From: Canna indica
Lineage: Eukaryota > Streptophyta > Magnoliopsida > Zingiberales > Cannaceae
Length of the DNA: 64,000 nt
Direction: 5' to 3'
Assembly: GCA_034359265.1 (NCBI GenBank)
Contig: CP136891.1
Coordinates: 81,052,001-81,116,000, forward strand
Shown: positions 37,822-48,989 of the stretch, piece by piece
Layout of the letters: the number at the start of each line of letters is the position of its first letter
Numbering within the stretch: position 1 is the stretch's first letter
The notes under the pieces: generated by a model
What the model was told of the DNA's origin: nothing
What the model saw: the letters and a program-made list of their open reading frames with translations, nothing else
Database searches by the model: none
Made by a program: the position numbers and the translations under genes

Positions 37822-39226
37822 TTACCCTTGTGTGGTAGCTCCCCCTACAAGAGAGCAAGAAACCATTGGTACCCAAATGACTTTGGGTCCTTGGGGGTTA
37901 GTTGGCCTAAGTATCCAAAGTGTCTTCACAACACTTGGATTCTTCTTAAGCGCACAATCATAGATTGCATGACCATATGTACCACAACAAAAATAATGTC
38001 CGTGAAACTTTTTATTTTTGCTATCGACAAGAGATTTATCATTAGAATGCTTGATATATAAGCTATGATGAACATGAGCATTCTTAAACGAAACATTCTT
38101 CTTTTGAACATAAGGTTTAATGGTAGAATGCTTAGTATGGGAATGATGATGAACATTGGCATTCTTTACATAAACATTTCTCATTCTAGTGTTCTTAGTA
38201 GATGAAGCATTTTTGAATTCATTTACTTTTTTATTCAAGAAAAATAACCTCACTTTTCAAATCATTCATGAATTTTTGAATAACATGCAATTGAGTTTTT
38301 AACATGTTATTTTCATTCTTTAAATTATCATTTTTATGTTTCAAGTCCTTAATCTCAAGTTTCATATCATCATGACATGATTCAAATGACCTATATTTTA
38401 ATTTTTCATTTTCCAATTTGAACTCATGCAAGCAAGAATTAAGCGTCACATTTTCTTTCTTTAACCTTTTATTTTCCTTATCCTTTTTAATTAGCAAGGC
38501 ATACATGTTTTTGTATTCATCCATTAATTCATCATAAACCAAATCATGAGAGCTAGATGAGTTAGTGTTATCATTTTCATTAATACGACTATAAGAAGAA
38601 TGGTATACCTCATTGTTATTATTCATAAGGCAATCTTTTGAGATGACTTCATAGTCATGACAAGAGGATGCTTCACTTGAATAAGATGATGATGTGGAAG
38701 TATTTGACCTCTTCTTCGTCTTGTTCTTCATGGAAGGATAATTTTTCTTCACATGCCCATTTTCCTTGCATGCATGACACACCACTTTCTTTTTTCGACT
38801 CTTTGAGCTACTCCTTTGACTAGAGAAACTATGGGCATCAAAACCAAGATTAGTGGTAGGTGAATGATCATTGTCATCACTACATTCATTAGACGTGTCA
38901 ATCTCTTCGGTCTTGGCATAATCATATAGCATGTTTAAAGTTGCCTAAATATCAAAAGCCGAAGTACAATACATGACTTTTTCAAAAATATTATTTTTCA
39001 ACGAACAATATAAGCAATTTGTTGTCTTAGCATTTAATTCAAATTTATTAATTTGTTCTTGGATCCATGCATCCATATTTTCCTTAGGTTCTATATATTT
39101 TGACTTTACCATATTAAACACACCTATACCTTGAGTCTTTCAGAATGTATACATTCTTCCTTTCCAAAGACCAAAGTTTGACTCATCGAACCTAGGAGGT
39201 GAAGAAACTACACTCTCTAGTGTCAT
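37822..39226 (-). pseudogene. Copia gag polyprotein (UBN2-type), decayed
   Basis: ATG 39226 begins MTLESVVSSPPRFDESNFGLW, the UBN2 gag start. A stop follows after about 28 codons (…MYTF*). Further text (MDAWIQEQINKFELNAKT…, FEKVMYCTSAFDI*) has a TAG where the family has Trp. The long frame 38932-38231 has a CCHC-like knuckle CHACKENGHVKKNY with the last Cys replaced, then a coiled coil of about 70 residues (Lys/Glu/Leu-rich). A second knuckle-like GHYFCCGTYGHAIYDC and the NPQGPK.IWVP motif that closes many copia gags lie near 37850-38010. Dead: stops, frameshift between the two frames, damaged zinc ligands. Confidence 0.75.
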
Positions 39227-39280
39227 TTTCCGGATCAATGTAAGATGTAGATGAGACGGTAAAATCTCAATCTACGACCC

Positions 39281-39292
39281 ACTCTGATACCA
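39281..39292 (-). other. Primer-binding site, initiator tRNA-Met type
   Basis: Read on the minus strand, TGGTATCAGAGT follows the LTR end (CCAACA then AT). It is the standard complement of the 3' end of initiator methionine tRNA used to prime copia reverse transcription. It fixes the orientation of the element. Confidence 0.88.
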
Positions 39293-39294
39293 AT

Positions 39295-40605
39295 TGTTGG
39301 GTGAAATGACACACTAGAAGAGGGATGAATAGTGTATTATCTAAAACTTATTGTCAAATTTCGGTTTTAATCGTCTCTTAAAATTATTTAGGCAAATTGC
39401 AATTTATCGACTAGATGCGGAAGCAAAAGTAAACCAATTAAGTATAAACAAAGATACAATACTAACATGGAGATTTATAGTGGTTCGGCCTCAATGCCTA
39501 CTCCACTACCTAAGCACCCCGCTTAGGATTTACAAACTAAGTTACTAGATTAAATTGATTCCCTTACACAGAGGACTTTGACCCGAAGAGTCTCACTCTC
39601 AACCTAAGGCACTTCCACACCCGGAAGTCTCTGCCTTCTTACCGAGAGCACTCTTCTACCTCAACCCTAAGGGACAACTCAACTAATCCTAGTAAATTAT
39701 ATTTGCACAAGTGGCTTTACACCTTCTACACAAAGGTAACCACTTACACACAAGACCTAACACTAGGTCTTCTTACAGCCTCAAATTCAATGAAATAAAT
39801 AAGAAAATATACAAGTAATAGAGCAAAAATACAACAACCGAATACTTAGCTCCAACACAATGAATCCTAGCTCCTCTTGATGTCTTGATGATGAATGAAA
39901 TCAAGCTTGAAGGCAAACTTAAGGAGTGGAGATCAAAACTAGAGTTCTTGAAAAGATGACTCAATGAAAGCTGGTAGAGATGCTTAGGATCACACTTTTA
40001 GGCTTGGAAGCATCAAAGCTAGGCTAGAAGAAAGATTGGGAAGGGTAATTATAACCCCTCACAAGAAATAGTTCGTCAACAGGCGCATTTTTGCTCGTTG
40101 GCGACGCTCAGTCGATTGTCCGATCGATTGTTTGGTCGATCGTCGGTCGACCGATCGATCGACCGAAAGCGAATCGCCATTATCTGGCACACTTCGATCG
40201 ATCGGATGGTAAACTGAATTGGCTACTTCCATTTTTTGGCTTCGACCGGTCGACCGCCCGGTCGATCGAACCTAGGCTGAACTTGATTTTTTCAACCTTC
40301 TTCTTGCGCGCTTCGTTTTCGGATTTTGGCCTTCAACGTGCAAAAACTTGGAGAGCTTTCCATGTGTTCTTTAGACGACCAAGACGTCTTTGGTGCACAC
40401 GTCGAACTTCAAGAGATTTCCACAACGAACCCGAACGCAACGATCAATGTCCTTTCGATTTTTCGATTTTTTCAATAAATCTGATCGATGACATCAAGAG
40501 CTAATTGATATGAAACCTAAAAATATTTCTCAATGAAATATTAGTTTCATATTTGTTATCATTAAAACCGAGATTAAGACCAAGGTAGAAAATCTTAGGC
40601 CAACA
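39295..40605 (-). repeat. Copia LTR, 1,311 bp
   Basis: Read on the minus strand it starts TGTTGG and ends CCAACA (TG..CA with a short inverted repeat). The PBS follows directly, so this is the 5' LTR. It contains a CGATCGAT-rich block (40110-40275). Open frames such as 40091-40504 are incidental. Confidence 0.8.
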
Positions 40606-40619
40606 AGTCCATCTATTAA

Positions 40620-42525
40620 TTTATGTCCATCAGGTAAAAAAAAGTATGGTATGAGAATATTTTGAGAAAATTATTGAAGCTGATGGCACCATAACAAAAG
40701 TCTGGTGCAAAAAATGTCAAAAAATTCTTTCAGTTTCAACAACATGAGGAACTGGTCATCTTTTGCGTCATGCAAAGGGTCATGACAATAAGGTTATACA
40801 AGTTCAACAAATTCTTAATTTATCTTCTTCTGATTTAATAATTTTTTCGTATGATCATGATTTTCAACGTCGAGAACTTGCAAAATTAATTGTTCAAAGT
40901 GAATTTCCTTTTAGTTTTGTTGATCAACCAAGATTTTTTACTTGGATTCAAAATACTTTACAACCAAAATATAAAAAATTTACTTGAAATACAATGAAAA
41001 GTGATGCATTAAAATTATTTTTTATATATAGAGAAAATATAATAACTAGTTTTCAAAATAATAAATCAAATTTTTTTTTAACATCTGATGTTTGGTCTAG
41101 TCAACGTACTACTAATTCTTACATTTGTATTACTGCACATTGGATTGATGAAAAATTTATTTTGCAAAAAAGAATAATTAGTTTTAAAGTTTTTGAATAT
41201 CCACACACTTCTGTTGTCATTTTTTCTACTATTAGATTTGTAATCTTTCTATAATATAAATGATTAAAAAAATTCGATTAGTTTTGATAATGCTAGTAAT
41301 AATGATGTTGTTATTCCTCCTCTTATACAATTATTTAAGCCAGTATTAGACGGTGAATTATTTCATGTTCGTTGTGTTTGTCATATTCTTAATTTATGTG
41401 TACAAGATGGTTTAAAACTAGTAAATATACATGTAGAAAAAATAAGATATGTTATTAGATATATGCGTTCTTCAAAAGCAAGAACACAAGAATTTAAAAA
41501 ATTATGTCAATCTTTTAATAAATCATTTAAAAAATTTAATGGTGATGTTATTACTAGATGTAATTCAACATATCATATGTTTAGGTCTACTATAAAATAT
41601 CAAGAGATCCTTATAATATTTTACAATAAAAATATATCTTGTGATCCAATTAATGATAATGATTGGTTAGTTGCTGGGCATATTACTCAAATTTTAGAAC
41701 TTTTTAATAAAGCTACAGAACAATTTTCCGGTGTTTATTATCATACATGTAATTTAACTCTTTCACGTATAGTTCGTATTGGTGAAGTATTTTCTTCGCA
41801 TAGACATCATCCTTTATTTGCACAAATTATTTCTTTAATGGAATCTAAATTTAAAAAGTATTGGTCAGATATACCTACTTTATTTTGTTTAGCAACATGT
41901 TTAGACCCTAGAATAAAAATTGATGGTTTAAATATATTTTTAGATGATTATTATAAAAATATAAAATTAGATAATGTTGAAGAAAAAAATATAGAATTTC
42001 GAATTTATTGAATTCTATGTTTGTATTTTACACTTCAAAATTTAGTAATACAATTACAAATAAAATAACTTCTTCTTCTAGATTAAAAGATGATAATGGA
42101 AATAGTATTAATTCTCAACTTGATCGTAGGATAAAAAAAATTAAATCTACTAATTTCAATGAATTAGCCTTTTTTCTAGATCAGAATCATTCTGAAGAAA
42201 TAGATGATATATAATGAGATTTTAGAATGGTGGAAAAAATATGAAAATGTGTATCCTATTATTTCCATCATGACACGTGATATACTAATTGTTCATGTAT
42301 CTACAGTAGCTTTCGAGTCTTGTTTTAGTGCAGGAAGTAGAATTCTCAACGAAAGAATGAGCTGAATGAGTGCAAAAATGGTTGAAATGTGCATTTGCTT
42401 AAAAGACTGGTTGGATGCTGAAGATAGATTATAAGATAATGGAGGACACGACACTTCATCATCGGGAGAGGAGGAAGCTCAAACAAGCGAAACTAGTGCT
42501 GCTGGTCCAAATACAAGTTAAATCA
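40620..42525 (+). pseudogene. hAT-family transposase, decayed
   Basis: Read across frames in order: BED-type zinc finger (WCKKCQK ... HLLRHAKGH, about 40700-40790), the RNase H-like first acidic block (LTSDVWSS, about 41080-41100), HVRCVCHILNLCVQDGL (about 41365-41415), then TRCNSTYHM where the family has RWNSTY. Next come a central helical region (LATCLDPRIK), and the C-terminal dimerisation domain (ILEWWKKYENVYPI ... STVAFESCFSAGSRIL, about 42210-42400). Many stops and frame changes mean no active enzyme. The 5' end abuts the copia LTR at 40605. Degenerate text at 37190-37412 may be the displaced 5' part. Confidence 0.85.
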
Positions 42526-42672
42526 TCGAGGACTAGGGATGATTAAAAATATAAAAAGAACTACGTAGACATGATCCTTCTATAGTTTAATCATTGGGGA
42601 GTACAAGTTTAGTTATAGAAGGTACGTAGGCAACCTTTTATGGTGCGGTCTATTATAATATTTTAAAAAGAA

Positions 42673-43693
42673 AAAGTAAATACCAAAAAAAATACGAACT
42701 TTAGACCTTTTCCTATTTTTAGCATAAACTTTTTCAGTTAGCAAAAAAATACACCAACTTTCATTATGTTACTCTATTTAGCACACACTGTCATTTTTAA
42801 CGATTTTTGTTGATGTGTCACTTAATGGTGACGACGTGGCAAATTTTATACTACATAAATTATTATTAATTAATTTTATTATTAAAAAATTATTATTATG
42901 AATGACGTGTTCCTTCTTCTCAAAAATCTTAACGCTAACTGCACTCCACGGGTCGTTGTTGGGGATGAGCTCGTTGTCGTTGCAGGGTAGAAGCTCTTCA
43001 TCGTCGCCGTCGCAGACCTCTCCTCCAGAGAGAATGCATGCAAGGTCGGCGGGACGAGGCGTGGCCTCTCTGCCACGCGCGGCCTCTAGCAGAGAGGTCG
43101 CATGACCTCTCTGCCAGAGAGGCGGAGAGGAGGCGGAGGCAGAGACGCCGCGCGTGATCGCGCGACCTCTCTGCCACACACAACCTCTCTGGCAGAGAGG
43201 CATAGGTAGAGAGGCCGCGCGTGATCGCGCGACCTCTCTGGCGGCGCGTGATCGCGCAACCTCTCCGGCGGCGTGTCCTCTCCGCCTACCTCTCCTCTCG
43301 CCACCTCTCTGGTGCGACCTCTCTGAGAGGATGTCCGGATGGAGAGATCTGTGTGACCTCTCGTTTGAGATTGGCGAAATTTTAAGGTTTGAAATGGGTG
43401 CCGCCGCCGTCGTCGGAGAAAAGAGGTGAGGAAGAAGGTGCGGTGGAGAAGATAAGATAGGTCAATATTTTAGTCAATAATATAATCTACGTGGCATTAT
43501 TTATTTTACATGACTTCTTTTTTATGTCACGTCGTCACTGTTAAGTGACACATCAGCAAAAATCATCAAAAATGACGGTGCGCGCTAAACGGGATAACAG
43601 AATGAAAGTTTGTGTATTTTTTTGCTAACGAAAAAAGTTTATGCTAAAAATGAGAAAATGTCTAAAGTTTGTGTTTTTTTTTTATATTTACCC
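42673..43693. mobile_element. Long-TIR Mutator-like element inside the hAT remnant
   Basis: About 42673-42850 is repeated inverted at about 43480-43693 with high identity (e.g. 'tttttagcataaacttttt', 'gttagcaaaaaaatacac', 'gatgtgtcacttaa' and their inverses). TIRs are about 170-200 bp. A 9-bp target duplication is only suggestive (ttaaaaaga/ttaaaaaat). The GC-rich interior has no transposase. It lies between the hAT coding remnant and the hAT right terminus. Confidence 0.78.
43015..43330. repeat. GC-rich block of CCTCTCTGG/CAGAGAGG palindromic repeats
   Basis: The motif gacctctctg and its inverse cagagaggtc recur more than ten times, alternating with gcgcgtgatcgcgcgac. Many pairs can form short hairpins (cctctctgg.cagagagg). 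It sits in the middle of the Mutator-like element. Frames here (Arg/Ser/Leu-rich) exist on both strands and have no family signature. Confidence 0.75.
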
Positions 43694-43949
43694 TTAAAAA
43701 ATTGTTTTATCATTTGATGAATATTTTTGTATTAAAGATAAATAAAAATTTAATTATATTTTGATTTTTTAAAATCTTTTTATTAATTTGTACTGCTTTT
43801 ACGTATTAAAAAATGTGTTAAAAAATATATAATGAACCTTTAAAATATATAAAACTAGATGTCCAAGTTCGAAACTCACCCCTGGGCCCTAGTCATTAAT
43901 TTTTAAAATTAAATTTTAAATCTTTAAAAAATTAAATATTTAAATATTT

Positions 43950-44012
43950 AAATTTTCGGGCCGGCCCGCAGTGTGTTGGGGCCGTGCCAGCCACGGCCCA
44001 TTGCCATCTCTA
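43950..44012. mobile_element. Right terminus of the hAT element
   Basis: cgggccggcccgcag ... ggcccattgccatctcta ends in TTGCCATCTCTA, the hAT-type terminal repeat whose inverse would be TAGAGATGGCAA. It lies downstream of the transposase remnant and of the nested Mutator-like element. No left terminus was found. Confidence 0.5.
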
Positions 44013-44535
44013 CCGTGCAGATCTGCATTCATATCCGTATTTGCACCGCATCTGTGCGGATAGAATTTTTTAAAATTCATATTCGCGTTCATATTCATTT
44101 TTATTTGCGAATACATTGTGGGTGCGTTTTTTAGTTAGCGGATGCGAATAAAATTATCATACTTAGTCAAGACGTGTAATTTCTCGTGCCCAGATGGCAT
44201 GAGACTATAGGCTGGAGATTTTGTTTTTCCTTTCATTTTACCTCTTGTCTTCCTTCACTGATTCACTCCGTCTTAATCATGACCTTCCTCTCTTCTACCG
44301 TAGCCAACTTCTTCTTTCTTCTCTTCGATCCTCTTCCTTCTTTTCTCCCTCCTCTCATGTTGATCAACCACATCTCATGTGATATCTGTCTCTTGCCAAT
44401 GGACCTTGTCTCCCTCCCTGTCGTGTCACTTCAACATTTATAATTTGCTTTCCTATTTAGTTTTTAGGTAAAAAATTAATTATTTATGAAGTTAATATGC
44501 CAAGAAATTTTAGAGCCTCAATCACTATAACAAAG

Positions 44536-44867
44536 TAGGGCTGAGCATCCCGAATAAGATCGGGCCCGACCCGAATAACTTAAATTCCCTTTAAAAAAGT
44601 TTTAAAATGGTGTAAAACATGACTTCATTCAGATTCAAACTCAAGACATTAAATTTCATTACCAAAGTTCCAACCAACAAACCAATAATTACCTCTTGCA
44701 ATTATAATATACATAACTATATATTTGTTCGTTTCGGTTCGGGTTTTTCGGATTTTAACTCGACCCGATCTGAATCCGAAAAATATCAAAATTCACTACG
44801 CGACCCGACCTCGAATGCAAATTTCGAGTCGGTTTATTCGGGTTGGTTCGAGTTTTGCACAGCCCTA
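44536..44867. mobile_element. hAT MITE, 332 bp, near-perfect 8-bp TSD
   Basis: Ends TAGGGCTGAGCA.../...TGCACAGCCCTA. TSDs taacaaag (44528-44535) and tagcaaag (44868-44875), 7/8 identical. The interior has 'cgggcccgacccgaat'-type repeats. Non-coding. Confidence 0.85.
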
Positions 44868-45021
44868 TAGCAAAGTATTAATTTATTGTCAAATATAAGC
44901 TAACTCCACCTACTAGTACCAATTTGTTTCAAACTAAATGTAATTTGATTTTTACATACAAGCTGCTAACATTTGTGTGTAATTTTCCACCAAGGTATGT
45001 AATTTCCTGCACCCATGCGGC

Positions 45022-45210
45022 TAGGGATGACAACAATTCTATTAACCATATTTTTTGTGGTTAATCAAAATCGAAATCGTTTAAAATTCATTAATTGGAA
45101 CTGTTCGATTTTAGAAATTAATATTTGAAACAAAAATGGATTCATTATCAATTATTTGCCAAATAACCGAAATCAATAGTTCGATTTAGATAGACACAAT
45201 TATATGTTTC
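45022..45210. mobile_element. hAT MITE with eroded right end, 189 bp, perfect TSD
   Basis: Starts TAGGGATGACAACAATTC. catgcggc lies on both sides (45014-45021, 45211-45218). The right end (ttatatgttt) no longer carries the inverse terminal repeat, so it was lost after insertion while the duplication stayed. The interior resembles the element at 60543-61089 (gttaatcaaaatcgaaatcg). Confidence 0.75.
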
Positions 45211-45424
45211 ATGCGGCCAACTTCTTTGTTATTCTCTTCCTATTCCTTCTTTCTGCTTCCCTCTAGTGGCGCCGAACAATGTTTCTTGTTGTGAACCCTA
45301 CCTATTGCTAGTGAACCTCGTTGCCCTCCCTCTCCTGCCACTTAAACCAACTGATGTCGTCCAAGGACAAGCCAGTTCCACTAATATGATGTCGGCCATC
45401 ACCATTATATATATACGAGAGAGC

Positions 45425-46374
45425 CACTACAACAAATCTTCTTTATACAGGAAAAAAAATCTGACGCCAAGCCATTGGCGTCGGAACGTAAAGACAAGGA
45501 AAAATTATAGTAATTAACAAATCGACGGTAGCTATTGCCCGCCGGAAATTATTGGCGCCGGTATGCCTCCCGGCGTGGGTACACGGGCGCGCGCGCCCGC
45601 GCCCGTGTCTGCCAGTGCGAAATATGTCAAATTCGGCGCTTGCATTTACGTACCCACTACTTTTCGATGCCTTTGCAGCATCGATATTAATGTATCAACG
45701 ATGATTAGTATTAATGTTTCCTCACTAATTTATGCACGATTGGTGCCGACGCATGCTGCAAGCATCTAAACGTTAAAAAAATCTAATACAAAAAATTGTG
45801 ACGCCCGTTGCAGGCGTCGAAAAAATTTCGGCCCCTGCAGCAAGCGCTGAAATGTTTTGTCGCCTGTAGCAGGCACCGAACATTTCGGCGCCGCGCCTGT
45901 AGCAAGCACCGGAACATTTTGGCGCATGGATACCAACGCCTTTTGGCGTCGGTATCAATGTGGCACAAGTTCGAGGGTGCACGAGCTCGCACCAAAGTTC
46001 GCCCCGTGCGGATTCCACCACGGTGAAAATCGAGCAGGTGAGTATTCGCACCTACTTGAATTCGTGAGCTGGCGCCAGCTCGAATTCCGTGTGTAGCAAA
46101 AATAAGTTGTTTTTAGATATATATATCTCGTCGTCTCTCACAAGCGCCGATATGTTTTAAAATATTTTTTTTTTACATTTCAACGTCTCTACCAGGCGTC
46201 GATATGTCAGACATATCGACGCTTGCTCAAGCGTCTATATGTGAGAATTTGGCTCCTGTCACTTTTCACTATAATTCGTTGTTTTTACTGTCGTCTGTAT
46301 GCACATTTCAACTTACGTTGGCGTTGAAATTTTATAGTGATTTGGCGTCGAAATATTAGTTGTTTGTAGGAGTG
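45425..46374. mobile_element. Short CACTA-like non-autonomous element, about 950 bp
   Basis: Left end CACTACAACAAATCTT; right end ...TGTTTGTAGGAGTG is an imperfect inverse. Subterminal 'ggcgtcg', 'gacgcc' and 'gcgccg' motifs recur in both orientations throughout (45470-45560, 45800-45960, 46130-46350), as in CACTA elements. Flanking trinucleotides (agc/gaa) do not match, so the right boundary is uncertain. No transposase. Confidence 0.55.
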
Positions 46375-47599
46375 GAAGAGCTCTTTTACCCCCTCACACC
46401 TAGGATTTGAAGGCCTTGTTGCTTCCAAGATGACCGTGAATATTTATCTCTTCAAGAACAACAAAGTTAATTCTTTTCATGGGAGATCGAAGATGCTCAC
46501 TTGCTGATTGTCGATGTGAATTGCCATCCTAAAAAGTTTGATAGGAAGTCGTTGTCAATTTCTATGTGAACGGGAAGCAATATGCACTAGACCCTTATCA
46601 CGATGGTTTATATATATATATAGATCTAGATGGTCCACTGCTTGCTTCATTTGTATGCAGAAATATGCAATTACTAAATATTTTTTCAGTTTGTTGTAGT
46701 GGTTGAAAACAAATGGACATGCATTTTATACTCGTTGAGAGCAGAATGGAGATTGAAATTCTCCGTCTCCATTTTATACCCTAATCCACTCACTAATGAA
46801 TTGTTGTTATATATCCATGAGTTTAAACACTACAACACATCGTTGGAATTCTGACGACAGATTATAAAAAAAATTTGACGTCGGAGGGAGTAAATATATG
46901 CATTCTGACGGCAGTGAATCCGTCGAAAACGCGTGTCAAAAACCTTCCGCTTAATTTTAAATATTGACGTCTATCCTGGCGTAAAGATTTAAATTTCGAC
47001 GGCTTGTGCGGTCGAAACGAGACGTCAGTATCCGAGGACGTTATGCTTAGCATATTGACGTCTAAACAGGCGTCAATATGCTAATTAACCATTTTTTTCA
47101 TTTTTTTAAATAAATTTTACTCTAATCAATAATTAATATATTAATTAGCTAATTAATTTAAAATTAATCAAATTATCATGAAAATTCACAATTTTATTTA
47201 ATTGGAACAGTAATACAAAATTTAATTTAAACAGTACTCAGTAATTTTATTTACAAATAAAATTAAATAATTTAATCTTCATCATCGTCCATATCCTCCT
47301 GCTCCTCCTCGTCTTCTTGATCTTCCTCGTCGTCTTCTCTATACGGATCAACATCTCTATCTGTACATTTATATAAATTATAAGCATATAAAATTTAATA
47401 TTATTAATTAAAATATTCAGTATGACAATATATAAATTACTTACAGTTTAGAAATGGATCTTTACTTGTACCTTCTCCGAGATTAGCCGACGGTATTTCA
47501 TGAGGAAGACTTTCAGGAACATACAATCGATCCTGTTAAAAAACATATTTAATTAATTACAATGCTAAAAATATCAACTACAAATAAATTAAATAAATA

Positions 47600-48180
47600 C
47601 ATACATTATCAATTGGGGAGGAAAACATATTAGCTTGATTAATAATTGGATTTAGTCCCTGTGACGATGAATTATTAAATTGTTGTTGAAACCACATCTG
47701 CTCCATTCTGTTCAGTCTTTGCTGAACCTCCCTCATCTCAGCATCATGTTTTTGCTGCATTTCTTTCATTGCAGCCTCTTGTTGCCGCCGAAGCTCGTCA
47801 TATGTTGCATCGTGGGAAGATGCAACAAAAGATTGTCGATGACGTTCATAAAATTGACTTGGTGTGACTCCAATCCCTTGTAGGCGAACTCGAGAATGCT
47901 GTTCGGGACCAGATATTTCCCGATATACTTGGTTCTCGAGTTGAACTCGCTCTGTTGTTGGATTAGTCTCAAGTCGTTCATTAAGTGTTTGTTCGGCGGT
48001 GGCCTACATTTCAAAAAATAGATTATAAATTTAAAAAATATTAATTTAATTCATTCGTAGATGTGTTATACCATAAATTGAGCAGCTTCTTCGCGTACAT
48101 ATCCTCGTCCACTTCTACGAAGATGTGTTGTTCTATACACTTCGAGCTCACTGGGCTCTCTATTATGCGTACGTCGCTTC
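47600..48180 (-). pseudogene. CACTA accessory protein fragment (plant transposase Ptta/En/Spm type)
   Basis: The minus frame around 48003-47604 reads ATAEQTLNERLETN, ISGPEQHSRVRLQGIG, TPSQFYERHRQ, DATYDELRRQQ, then a coiled coil (MKEMQQKHDAEMREVQQRL, MEQMWFQQQF). This is the usual layout of plant CACTA Transposase_24-type ORFs. An upstream exon at about 48178-48063 reads EPSELEVYRTTHLRRSGRG and stops at a GT donor. The N-terminal part is missing or unrecognised. Partial gene of the element, probably inactive. Confidence 0.7.
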
Positions 48181-48268
48181 ACACAATATAAATAAAAATT
48201 AATTATTTAAAAGATATTAAAAATAAAAACAAATAAATTATAAATTATTTACTAAACTACTTATAAAA

Positions 48269-48919
48269 TCAGAATAAACCCAAATCTTTCACATATTTTT
48301 TTGCTTGATAACACGTTGATGGAAGTGTATTGCCTTCTGGAAAAGCTTCTTTCAACAATTCTAACAACATTGAGAACGACTTTCCAGACCAACCATTAAG
48401 AACCTTTATATGATATAATTGAATGATAAATGATGCTTTACTGTATTTTACACAATTTGGATACAGAGGAACATCAAGATCATCCATCATAGAATGTTGG
48501 GAAGATTCTTGTGGCGGTTCGAATGCATTTGGAGCTTCATCAAGATTAACATTTGATGTTTCATCATTGACATCAATTGGTGTTTCATCATTGACATCAA
48601 TTGGTGTTTCATCATTGTGAGAATGTAGTTGATGGGATGCTTCAGCTCTGTTTGATATATCAAGTTGTGCTTCTGTTGTCGGATATAAAGGTTCACCATG
48701 GTAATACCAAATGGTATATCTCGGTAAAATTCCATTCCATATTAAGTGTCTTTCAACATCTTCTGGTTTATGATATTTCCTATTGATGCATTTTTTGCAC
48801 GGACAATTCATTGTGCCATCTTCATCCAATCCATTATCAATTGCGAACTGCATAAAATTTTTCAGTCCTCTCGCATAGGCTTTAGATGATTGAGGTGCTG
48901 ACATCCAAGTTTTATCCAT
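48269..48919 (-). CDS. Transposase-associated domain protein of the CACTA element
   Basis: An open frame of 216 codons starts MDKTWMSAPQSSKAY. It has the Transpos_assoc zinc-binding pattern: NCPCKKCINRKYH, ERHLIWNGILPRYTIWYYHGE. The second half is acidic with a triplicated NDETPIDV repeat. In plant CACTA elements this domain forms the N-terminus of the transposase ORF. Here the catalytic part is absent downstream; the frame ends within decayed text. It may still encode a short protein, but more likely is a fragment. Confidence 0.75.
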   Translation of the reverse strand: MDKTWMSAPQSSKAYARGLKNFMQFAIDNGLDEDGTMNCPCKKCINRKYHKPEDVERHLIWNGILPRYTIWYYHGEPLYPTTEAQLDISNRAEASHQLHSHNDETPIDVNDETPIDVNDETSNVNLDEAPNAFEPPQESSQHSMMDDLDVPLYPNCVKYSKASFIIQLYHIKVLNGWSGKSFSMLLELLKEAFPEGNTLPSTCYQAKKYVKDLGLF

Positions 48920-48989
48920 CTTTGACTACATTTGTGAATTTCAATGTTATTATAAAGGGTATAGTCATATAGGTGGGTTGGTCTTATCC

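Larger units (their letters stand above)
37413..40605 (-). mobile_element. Ty1/copia remnant: one LTR, PBS and decayed gag, no pol
   Basis: Minus strand. LTR at 40605-39295, primer-binding site just inside it, then gag text to 37822, then about 400 bp of noncoding DNA. No protease, integrase or reverse transcriptase and no second LTR are visible, so it is a truncated or non-autonomous derivative. It appears to interrupt a hAT element: hAT-type coding text resumes at 40606. The low boundary (about 37413) is inferred from AGTC at 37409-37412 against agtcc at 40606-40610, a weak 4-5 bp duplication. Confidence 0.65.

Noticed and set aside
38231..38932. 233-codon coiled-coil protein as an independent gene
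   Set aside because: The zinc-knuckle remnant, upstream UBN2 text, PBS and LTR show it is the middle of a decayed copia gag.
40091..40504. 137-codon frame within the LTR
   Set aside because: Lies wholly inside the LTR with no family similarity; incidental.
42778..43429. Arg/Ser/Leu-rich frames on both strands
   Set aside because: Produced by the CCTCTCTGG palindromic repeats inside the Mutator-like element.
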